Below, piece by piece: positions 57,225 through 64,000 of a stretch of DNA of 64,000 nucleotides (the first letter of the stretch is position 1; each line of letters begins with the position of its first letter). The DNA is taken from positions 310,001-374,000 of the forward strand of contig JAYFOJ010000001.1 in assembly GCA_034932745.1 (NCBI GenBank), given 5' to 3'. The notes under the pieces were generated by a model. The model saw nothing but the letters and a program-made list of their open reading frames with translations, searched no databases and had not been told where the DNA came from. The stretch comes from JBAYST01 sp034932745 (GTDB taxonomy: Bacteria; Bacillota_I; Bacilli_A; RFN20; CAG-826). Made by a program: the position numbers and the translations under genes.

Positions 57225-59843
57225 ATGAGCGAACTAGATCAAAAGCGTGCCCCATTTGTCGAAGCCTTACGTGAGTACGTTCACGAGGGGATATCACCTT
57301 TTGATGTGCCTGGACACCATATGGGGAACGTCAAAAACCAAATGACGGACCTCATCGGCAAAGAGCCATATCATTGCGATGTAAACGCCCCTGTGGGCTT
57401 AGATAATCTTGCTCATCCATCTGGCGTTCTACTAGAAGCCGAGAACCTAATGGCGGAAGCTTGCCACGCTGATTACGCCTACTTTTTAATTAATGGTACA
57501 TCGAGTGGTTTACAGGCTGCGATGCTTGCTACATGCCGCCCTAATGATAAAATCATTGTTCCAAGGAATGTTCATAAATCGATTACTAATGCATTAGTCC
57601 TTTCAGGTGTTATTCCGATTTATGTTGCTCCGCAAATCGACCCGAACCTTGAAATCGCTAATCAACCAACTTTAGAAGACTATAAAAAAACAATTGTAAA
57701 ATATCCAAGTGCTAAAGCAGTGGTAGTGATTAATCCGACGTATTTTGGTGTCATTATGGATTTAAGAGCATTAGTCGAAATCGCTCACCATCACGGAATG
57801 GCGGTTATCGTCGATGAAGCACATGGCGCCCATTATTATTTTTCAAATACCGATCCAGTCAATGCGATGGATGCGGGAGCAGATTTGGCCGCGGTTTCTT
57901 TTCACAAGACTGGCGGATCACTAACTCAATCATCAGCGCTTTTACTAAAATGTGAAAGAGTCTCGCCGATTAAGATGCAGGAAACACTAAATCTAATTAA
58001 CACAACTTCGCCATCTCCATTGTTAATGGGGAGTTTAGACGCTGCGAGAAGTTGGATGGCGCTTAATGGCGAAGAGTCATATCAAGAAATAGTCAAACTA
58101 GCAGAATATGCTTTTGATAAAATTGGTCTCATTCCTGGTTTTATTCCTCGAGGAAGAGATTATTTTAAATCTCGTGGCGCTTTTAACTACGATAAGACGA
58201 AACTTCTAATAGAAATCGACCGTTTAGATTTGAACGGATATGAAATATATCGTCTTTTAAAGAATAAATATCACATCCAAATCGAATTAGCGGAAAACTA
58301 TGCCTTATTATGCGTATTAGCTTTAGGAAATACCAAAGAACATATCGATAATCTGGTAAAAGCCTTGAGAAGCATTTCTAAAGAACACTTCGACAAGAAT
58401 CGCGAGTATCCGACTCATTCTTTTAATTATGTATATGGATATTCACTTACCAGACCAAGAACCGCTTATTTTGCTCCTTCAATCGCTTTATCCTTAGACG
58501 AAGCGGTCAATCATATCGCAAAAGAATCAGTGATGATTTATCCGCCAGGAATTCCGATCGTCCTTCCTGGAGAAGTAATCACTAAAGATATCGTCGCTCA
58601 GATTAAAGATGGACTTGAAAAAGGTTGCACTCTTTTATGTAACCATAAAGATGGAACCGCAATCGACGTCATCGACGAAGATAAGTGGAAGAAATTCGCC
58701 TATTATCAAAAGAAACTAAACGACTATGTCGTAAGAAGAATGACTAATCCACGAGCGGATGGCTTTCACGTCGCTTTTGAAGGAGATAAACACGCTAAAA
58801 CGATTATTTTATTACCATATCGTGGCGACGTTTGGAGAAAGAATGCTAAACCAGCTCTAGAAGAATATATAAATGTCATTAAAGCGATAAGCCAATTCGA
58901 AGAAGTCGTGGTCGGAATTCATCCAAATATTTATAACAAAACGATTGGGCTATTCGAAGACATGGCCAATGTAAGACCAGTGAAACTCAAATACGATGAT
59001 GCTTGGGCTAGAGATAACACCTTGATTTTCCTAAGCGATGAGAATAAAAACGTTCGTTCCGCTGACTTTAGATTCAATGCTTGGGGTGGTGACTACGATG
59101 GTCTATATTCCAATTATCAAAACGATAATCAATTAGGCAAGTGCTTAACTAAGGTTTTAGATATTGATTCTTACTACATCTCCAATTTCATATTAGAGGG
59201 TGGTAGCATAGCCGTCGATGGACAAGGAACGTTGATTACGACCGAAGCTTGCTTGTTATCAAAGGGTCGTAACCCAGGTTATACCAAGCCAGAAATCGAA
59301 GAAATGCTCAAAGTATATTTAAACGTTACGGATGTAATTTGGATTCCGCATGGTATTTTAGGCGATGAAACCAATGAACACGTCGACAATATGGTTGCCT
59401 TTGCTGAACCTGGTAAGGTCTTGTTAGCGTGGGCTTCACCAAAGTATAAAGAACAACATAAGTGGTGCAATAAAGCCTTAAAGATATTAGAAAACGCCAA
59501 AGACGCTAGGGGCAACAAATTAGAAGTCATTAAAGTAAAACTTCCAGAAGAGATGATTCTCCTACCAAAAGAGGCTAAGGGAATTAAAAAAAGCCGATAT
59601 AACGCAAAGCCACGCGTCGCAGGTGATAGACTATTAGGTAGTTATATTAATTTCTACCAAGGTGATAGTTTCGTGATTCTTCCTTGCTTTGGAATTAAAG
59701 AAGATAAAGCAGCCATCAAACAATTTAAGGAAATATTCCCAACTAAAGAAATCGTTCCTGTTTATACAAGAGAGATTCTAATTGGCGGTGGAAACATTCA
59801 CTGCATAACGATGCAGGTTCCTGAAGGCGGTAATAAAAAATGA
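57225..59843 (+). CDS. Fused arginine decarboxylase and agmatine deiminase
   Basis: 872 residues. Residues about 1-500 are an Orn/Lys/Arg decarboxylase of the SpeA/Cad fold type I: PFDVPGHHMG, NGTSSGLQAA, VDEAHGAHYYF and the PLP lysine in SFHKTGGSLTQSS. Residues about 510-870 are an agmatine deiminase: YDDAWARDNT, ILEGGSIAVDG, HGILGDETNEHVDNM and the catalytic Cys in GGGNIHCIT. So one chain may carry arginine to agmatine to N-carbamoylputrescine. The amidase that finishes putrescine overlaps by 4 bp. The start is at 57225 (MSELDQKRAPF); an in-frame extension to 57171 covers the promoter. No frameshift or linker break is seen. Confidence 0.93.
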   Translation: MSELDQKRAPFVEALREYVHEGISPFDVPGHHMGNVKNQMTDLIGKEPYHCDVNAPVGLDNLAHPSGVLLEAENLMAEACHADYAYFLINGTSSGLQAAMLATCRPNDKIIVPRNVHKSITNALVLSGVIPIYVAPQIDPNLEIANQPTLEDYKKTIVKYPSAKAVVVINPTYFGVIMDLRALVEIAHHHGMAVIVDEAHGAHYYFSNTDPVNAMDAGADLAAVSFHKTGGSLTQSSALLLKCERVSPIKMQETLNLINTTSPSPLLMGSLDAARSWMALNGEESYQEIVKLAEYAFDKIGLIPGFIPRGRDYFKSRGAFNYDKTKLLIEIDRLDLNGYEIYRLLKNKYHIQIELAENYALLCVLALGNTKEHIDNLVKALRSISKEHFDKNREYPTHSFNYVYGYSLTRPRTAYFAPSIALSLDEAVNHIAKESVMIYPPGIPIVLPGEVITKDIVAQIKDGLEKGCTLLCNHKDGTAIDVIDEDKWKKFAYYQKKLNDYVVRRMTNPRADGFHVAFEGDKHAKTIILLPYRGDVWRKNAKPALEEYINVIKAISQFEEVVVGIHPNIYNKTIGLFEDMANVRPVKLKYDDAWARDNTLIFLSDENKNVRSADFRFNAWGGDYDGLYSNYQNDNQLGKCLTKVLDIDSYYISNFILEGGSIAVDGQGTLITTEACLLSKGRNPGYTKPEIEEMLKVYLNVTDVIWIPHGILGDETNEHVDNMVAFAEPGKVLLAWASPKYKEQHKWCNKALKILENAKDARGNKLEVIKVKLPEEMILLPKEAKGIKKSRYNAKPRVAGDRLLGSYINFYQGDSFVILPCFGIKEDKAAIKQFKEIFPTKEIVPVYTREILIGGGNIHCITMQVPEGGNKK

Positions 59844-60703
59844 AAGTAAAAGTTGCTTGTACTCAAATGAGTTGTTCTTGGAACATTGAAGAGAATCTAA
59901 AAAAAGCCGAACAACTAATCACTAAAGCCCATAAAGATGGAGCGAATATTGTTCTTCCTCAAGAACTATTTAAAACTCCTTATTTCTGTCAAAAAGAAAA
60001 ATACGAGTATTTTGAGTTAGCAGAAGAGGTCGATAATTCCCCTCTTATTAAAAGATTCCAAAAAATCGCTAAGGCAAACGATGTCGTTATTCCTTTATCT
60101 TTCTTCGAAAGAAGCGGTAATGTATTCTTTAATTCTCTTGTCATGATCGATGCAGACGGAGAAGTCTTAGGATTATACCGTAAATCGCACATTCCGACAG
60201 GAGAGTGCTATGAAGAAAAGTTTTACTTTGCTCCAGGTGACACTGGCTTTAAAGTATTCGAGACAAAATATGGAAAAATCGGCGTTGGCATTTGTTGGGA
60301 TCAATGGTTTCCAGAAACCGCTAGAATTCTAGCCCTTAATGGTGCCGAATTAATCTTCTATCCGACCGCCATTGGAAGCGAACCAGTTCTACCAAAAGAT
60401 AGTAAAGAACATTGGCAGCACACTATGTGTGGCCATGCTGCCGCTAATATCATTCCAGTCATCGCGTCCAACCGAATCGGCACCGAAAAAGAAGGCGATT
60501 CTTCGATGACATTCTTCGGATCTAGCTTTATCGCTGATGAAGAAGGAAATATGGTCGAAGAGATGAATCGCATAGAAGAAGGATATCGCGTTCACGAATT
60601 CGATTTAAAAGCTATCGAAAAGAAGAGATATTCATGGGGTGTTTTCCGCGATAGACGTATCGATTTATATAAAGACATCATCACGCTCCACAAGAAAAAA
60701 TAG
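59840..60703 (+). CDS. aguB: N-carbamoylputrescine amidase
   Basis: 287 residues. Nitrilase-family enzyme that hydrolyses N-carbamoylputrescine to putrescine, CO2 and ammonia. Catalytic triad: Glu in VLPQELFKTPYF, Lys in GLYRKSHIPTGECYEEKFYF, Cys in GVGICWDQWFPETAR. The substrate assignment is strong because the gene overlaps (ATGA) one encoding agmatine deiminase. Length is standard. A terminator overlaps the stop codon. Confidence 0.95.
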   Translation: MKVKVACTQMSCSWNIEENLKKAEQLITKAHKDGANIVLPQELFKTPYFCQKEKYEYFELAEEVDNSPLIKRFQKIAKANDVVIPLSFFERSGNVFFNSLVMIDADGEVLGLYRKSHIPTGECYEEKFYFAPGDTGFKVFETKYGKIGVGICWDQWFPETARILALNGAELIFYPTAIGSEPVLPKDSKEHWQHTMCGHAAANIIPVIASNRIGTEKEGDSSMTFFGSSFIADEEGNMVEEMNRIEEGYRVHEFDLKAIEKKRYSWGVFRDRRIDLYKDIITLHKKK

Positions 60704-60726
60704 CAATCAAATGATTGCTTTTTTAA
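60702..60726 (+). terminator. Terminator of the polyamine operon
   Basis: AGCAATC (60702-60708), loop AAAT, GATTGCT (60713-60719), then TTTTTTAA. Confidence 0.85.
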
Positions 60727-60759
60727 TGAATTATCTACCCAATGCTTTATAATACGACT

Positions 60760-61272
60760 ATGGAAAAAAGTTATTTACGAAAACTTTGTCTTTCAGGCAT
60801 CATGATTGCGATTGGATATATCGTTACTGCGTTTTTAGGTATACCGTATGCTTCTGGCGCTGGATACCTAAACTTTGGCGATGTAATAACTTTAGTTTCT
60901 TCGGTAATTCTTGGACCGTGGTATGGAGCGTTTATCGGCGTTGTTTTTTCTTCTATGGCAGATTTAACTTCAGGTTTCGTAATGTTTATTCCATTTACCA
61001 TCGTTGCAAAAGCACTAATGGCAATTACCGCTGGTTTACTCTATCGAGTTTTTCCAAAGAAAATTAAGTTTTTATCATTTTTGATAGGGACGCTATTGAT
61101 GGTTTTAATCTACTTCATCTCTTATATGGTCTACTTTGGAATTGGTGCCTATGTATCGACTTTATTCGACTTAATTCAAGCAGTCGTTGCAACGGTACTA
61201 GGATACATTGTTATCGCCGTTTTAGAACGGGTAATACCTAAACTTCAAAAGGGATTAAAAATAGATGAATAA
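60760..61272 (+). CDS. ECF transporter S component
   Basis: 170 residues with six hydrophobic helices. The family-typical YASGAGYLNFGDVITLVSSV (about residues 33-52) followed by GPWYGAFIGVVFSSMADL marks an energy-coupling factor substrate-binding subunit, which uses a shared EcfAT module encoded elsewhere. The ligand is unknown; location between polyamine and MTA/SAH deaminase genes could point to a related small molecule. The ATG at 60760 lies 6 nt after TATAAT (60748-60753) with no Shine-Dalgarno sequence; the in-frame ATG at 60742 is upstream of that box. Confidence 0.88.
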   Translation: MEKSYLRKLCLSGIMIAIGYIVTAFLGIPYASGAGYLNFGDVITLVSSVILGPWYGAFIGVVFSSMADLTSGFVMFIPFTIVAKALMAITAGLLYRVFPKKIKFLSFLIGTLLMVLIYFISYMVYFGIGAYVSTLFDLIQAVVATVLGYIVIAVLERVIPKLQKGLKIDE

Positions 61273-61333
61273 GCATAGCTTTGCTTTTAAAACCTATTAG
61301 TTTTATTTATACTTATTGAAAAGAGGATCGACT

Positions 61334-62608
61334 ATGAAAATTTTACTTCAAAATGCAAGAATTCTAACGATGAAAGATAATGAGCCTATTTTCACTGGCT
61401 CGCTAGTCGTCGAGGGAAACAAGATTTCTCATATCGGCCACAAAGTTCCAAAAGGTAGTTTTGATCAAATCATCGAGTGCAATGGCAATGTCATCATGCC
61501 AGGGTTTAAAAACGCCCACGCTCATAGCGCTATGACCTTCACGAGGAGCATCGCTGATGATTTAGAGCTTCACGATTGGCTATTTGATTGCATATTTCCA
61601 ATGGAAGCTAAACTAGAAGCAAAAGATCAATACATCCTCAGTAAACTTGCAATTTTAGAATATCTATCAAGTGGAATTACTGCTTGTTTTGACATGTATT
61701 ATAATCCAGAAGAAATGGCGCAGGCCTCAATCGATACTGGGTTTAGAACCGTCTTATTAGGAACGGTTACCAAATATCGCGAATCCGTTCAAGAAATGAA
61801 GAAAGCTTACAAAAAGATTAATGGTAAAAATCCTCTTGTGACCTATCAACTCGGCTTTCATGCCGAATACACCGCAACGGAAGAAATTCTTAAAGAACTC
61901 GCCAAGGCTGCACACGAATTAAAGTGCCCGATTTATACTCATAACTCTGAAACTCCAGTCGAAGTAGATGGCTGTAAAGAAAGACATAATGGTCTTACCC
62001 CAACTGAATATATGGAGAAATTAGGATTATTTGATTTTGGTGGTGGTGGATTCCACTGCGTTGCTTTCAGTGACCACGATATCGAAATTTTTAAGAAACA
62101 CAATCTTTCAGTCGTCACTTGCCCAGGCAGTAATTCTAAATTAGCCTCCGGAATCGCTCCAGTTGAAAAATATCTAAAGAGCGGACTAAATATTGCGATT
62201 GGAACAGATGGACCAGGTAGTAACAATGCCTTAGACTTCTTCTGGGAAATGAGATTAGTCGCTGTTTTACAAAAGCTTTTAAATAAAGATCCAAAGTCGA
62301 TGGATGCCTATCAAGTATTAAAGGCTGCTACTGTCGGTGGTGCTAAAGCCATGAACTTACTAGACGCCGATGTGTTAGCGGTCGGAAAACTAGCGGACAT
62401 TATCATGATCGACATGAATCGTCCAAATATGCAACCAGTCAATAACATCGAAAAGAACATCGTCTATAGTGGTTCTAAAGACGACATCAAAATGACGATG
62501 GTCGATGGCAAAATTCTTTATATGGATGGTAAGTTTAACATCAATGAACCAATTGAAGAGATTTACCAAGAAGCACAAAAAGTAACCGACCGTTTAAAGG
62601 CAAAATAG
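61334..62608 (+). CDS. MtaD-like amidohydrolase (MTA/SAH deaminase)
   Basis: 424 residues. Metal-dependent amidohydrolase of the TIM-barrel superfamily: PGFKNAHAHSAMTF (first metal His pair, about residue 58), FHAEYTA, YTHNSETPVE, and GTDGPGSNN (about 290). Closest named group is 5-methylthioadenosine/S-adenosylhomocysteine deaminase, which recycles the nucleoside by-product of polyamine synthesis; related guanine or isoxanthopterin deaminases cannot be excluded. GAGG lies 6 nt before the ATG at 61334; a longer frame from 61316 has no support. Independent gene, ended by a terminator. Confidence 0.88.
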   Translation: MKILLQNARILTMKDNEPIFTGSLVVEGNKISHIGHKVPKGSFDQIIECNGNVIMPGFKNAHAHSAMTFTRSIADDLELHDWLFDCIFPMEAKLEAKDQYILSKLAILEYLSSGITACFDMYYNPEEMAQASIDTGFRTVLLGTVTKYRESVQEMKKAYKKINGKNPLVTYQLGFHAEYTATEEILKELAKAAHELKCPIYTHNSETPVEVDGCKERHNGLTPTEYMEKLGLFDFGGGGFHCVAFSDHDIEIFKKHNLSVVTCPGSNSKLASGIAPVEKYLKSGLNIAIGTDGPGSNNALDFFWEMRLVAVLQKLLNKDPKSMDAYQVLKAATVGGAKAMNLLDADVLAVGKLADIIMIDMNRPNMQPVNNIEKNIVYSGSKDDIKMTMVDGKILYMDGKFNINEPIEEIYQEAQKVTDRLKAK

Positions 62609-62628
62609 TTTATAAGAAGATAATAAAA

Positions 62629-62660
62629 AAAACGAAGCATTGTTGCTTCGTTTTCTATTT
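62629..62660. terminator. Bidirectional terminator
   Basis: AAAACGAAGC (62629-62638), loop ATTGTT, GCTTCGTTTT (62645-62654), with T on one side and A run on the other, between convergent genes. Confidence 0.88.
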
Positions 62661-63744
62661 ATTTCATGTATGTTTCTAAGAAAGCATTGAGCAGTGGAGC
62701 GTGATATTTTGACGCCGACGCTGCATTCCATGCGATGTAGTTACCATAGTCCGGATAAATGGTGACATCTTCTAGAGGAACTTCCATTCCTTGAAGAACG
62801 GTTGTTTCAACTCCATCTAGATAATGAAGAACGGTTTTTCTTTCTTCGGTAAAGAACGATTGCGTTACATGAATTTTTCCTTGGTCATCTTGAGTAAGGG
62901 TGTCATTAAAGAAGACATCAGCGTCCTTTAATATTCCTTGTTCCCAATATTGGAACGAAGGTACGAATCCACGACTGTAACCAAAGTCACTACCAGAAGC
63001 ATCGGATAAATTGTGATCTTTCATGAAATTAACATAGTTAGTGTTAGTTTTATCCTTGACGCCATTCACTAGTAATAAACCCTCGACTTCTAAATCGATT
63101 ATATACATTTTTTGTTCGAAGTTTTTGCCTTGTTGGTAGGGCGCTAAAACATTAGGTATGCAATAGTTGCAATCTGGGCATGATTTCCAGATATATCCAA
63201 CTAAGACTTTTTCTTCTTTTGCGGTAAACAACTTGTCGTCGAGATATGTTTGATCGACGAAATAGTAGTTTGGTTGATAGCAATTAGCGTCGATATCAGC
63301 CTTAAAATCGGTTAATGTCTTGAAAAAACGACTAGTACTTGAAGTGTCATATGTATAAGACTTTACAATTTTGCCTTCTTTGATGTAGCAAAATGATGGA
63401 CGAGTTGAATCAAGTGGGAACCCCCAAGAATTACCATTACCCTCAATCGAACTATACTTTATCTTGTAGACAATCGTGTGTTCGTTTTTAACGTAATCGT
63501 CGATAATAATTGAAAACTGTCCCCAGCATTGGCATCCATCTTCTGGATAAATAGCGATTAACATATTTTCTTTATCGTTCATCTTAGCGGTTAGATCGGA
63601 ATAACTAAGTTCGACTGAAGCGGTGTTAGTGTAAGTGCCATACATAATCGAGAACTTACTATCAGGAGTATTACAGCTAGCAAGACTGGTAAGCAACCCC
63701 AACGCTACAAAAGATAGCAATATTCTTTTTTGACTGCTTTTCAT
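62659..63744 (-). CDS. Thioredoxin-like lipoprotein with CPDC motif
   Basis: 361 residues. Signal peptide with lipobox SLASC, so exported and membrane-anchored. Residues about 25-150 form a beta-rich part with GCQCWGQ. The middle contains VLVGYIWKSCPDCNYCIPN (about residues 180-198), resembling a thioredoxin-fold strand plus CxxC site. It may act in thiol-disulfide exchange outside the cell; this is inference. The N-terminal module resembles the lipoprotein at 42477. GGAGG upstream of the start at 63744. Downstream 63745-64000 holds only AT-rich DNA. Confidence 0.8.
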   Translation of the reverse strand: MKSSQKRILLSFVALGLLTSLASCNTPDSKFSIMYGTYTNTASVELSYSDLTAKMNDKENMLIAIYPEDGCQCWGQFSIIIDDYVKNEHTIVYKIKYSSIEGNGNSWGFPLDSTRPSFCYIKEGKIVKSYTYDTSSTSRFFKTLTDFKADIDANCYQPNYYFVDQTYLDDKLFTAKEEKVLVGYIWKSCPDCNYCIPNVLAPYQQGKNFEQKMYIIDLEVEGLLLVNGVKDKTNTNYVNFMKDHNLSDASGSDFGYSRGFVPSFQYWEQGILKDADVFFNDTLTQDDQGKIHVTQSFFTEERKTVLHYLDGVETTVLQGMEVPLEDVTIYPDYGNYIAWNAASASKYHAPLLNAFLETYMK

Positions 63745-64000
63745 AACTATAATCCTCCGTTTATAAACGATATTTTAACCTATATGCGATACTCACGCAA
63801 CCGCGTGTCTACGCCTCGCACATGAAAATCGTTAAAAAAAGTTACAAAAAACGATAAACGATTACAAGCGACATATTATAGACAAATAAATAGCATCATC
63901 CTTACTAAAATGGTTTTGAAAATCATTAGAAAACTTTGTCGAAAAACCAAACCAGAAAAAAAGTAAAAAATTTGTTTGTATTTTGACAAAATAATCTATA

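Noticed and set aside
1..64000. Mycoplasma-type code (TGA = Trp)
   Set aside because: Genes end properly at TGA (for example 1066, 10531), Trp codons are TGG, and only a tRNA-Trp with anticodon CCA is found.

Overview
The window comes from an AT-rich, monoderm-type bacterium that looks like an uncultured lineage of Bacilli or a nearby Mollicutes-related order. The evidence is low GC, strong AGGAGG-type ribosome binding sites on many genes, many lipoproteins with Ser-rich linkers, SipW/TasA-type export, CotH, FabT/DegV, a CrtO-family remnant, LDH and UvsE. TGA is used as a stop codon (for example 1064-1066 and 10529-10531), the only Trp tRNA is CCA, and Trp is written TGG, so the standard bacterial code applies rather than the Mycoplasma code. 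Genus and species cannot be given from sequence alone.

Layout. 1-3.4 kb: acyl carrier protein, tRNA-Asn and tRNA-Glu, then a GC-richer block (MarR, MATE pump, acyltransferase). 3.48-4.69 kb: a complete IS1595-like insertion sequence with 25-bp inverted repeats. 5-9.2 kb: a heterodimeric ABC exporter divergent from its MarR-type regulator. 9.3-12.3 kb: AlkD-like glycosylase, an XRE regulator coupled to an acidic repeat protein, a CmpB-like membrane protein, YqeY and tRNA-Trp. 12.65-17.06 kb: a compact restriction-modification island (m5C methyltransferase, HpaII-type endonuclease, a membrane-anchored protein with a nuclease-like C-terminus, and a small ORF) bounded by a 16-bp direct repeat that resembles a tRNA 3' end; no integrase is visible. 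17.3-28.1 kb: C39-like lipoprotein, a 609-aa membrane protein paired with LemA, FabT-like regulator plus DegV, HD hydrolase, UPF0316 protein, UvsE, GlyA, GNAT, AraC/GyrI-like and a DtxR-type repressor. 28.2-31.2 kb: feoA-feoA-feoB-Cys-rich iron uptake operon behind two DtxR-type dyads. 31.4-39.8 kb: lipoprotein, PlsC, SurE, LDH, a membrane-fused XRE regulator, an ABC-2 exporter, Nudix, tRNA-His and a cytochrome b5-like lipoprotein.

40-56 kb is a cell-surface region: RCC1 propeller protein, secreted endonuclease I, CotH, glycosyltransferase/GtrA, phosphodiester glycosidase, a TasA-like fibre operon with a CBM-repeat protein and two SipW-like peptidase homologues, then VTC-domain and DUF4956 proteins. 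A heliorhodopsin (49966-50760, minus strand) sits inside this region. 57.2-62.6 kb is a polyamine locus: arginine decarboxylase and agmatine deiminase fused in one polypeptide, N-carbamoylputrescine amidase, an ECF transporter S-component and an MTA/SAH-deaminase-like amidohydrolase. The window ends with a thioredoxin-like lipoprotein.

The strongest points for follow-up are the heliorhodopsin with all key residues, the decarboxylase-deiminase fusion, the small integrase-less R-M island with a membrane-anchored nuclease, the SipW-like pair that lacks canonical catalytic residues, and a recurring arrangement (about ten genes) of a -10 box lying 6-7 nt before the start codon with no Shine-Dalgarno sequence, which predicts leaderless mRNAs.
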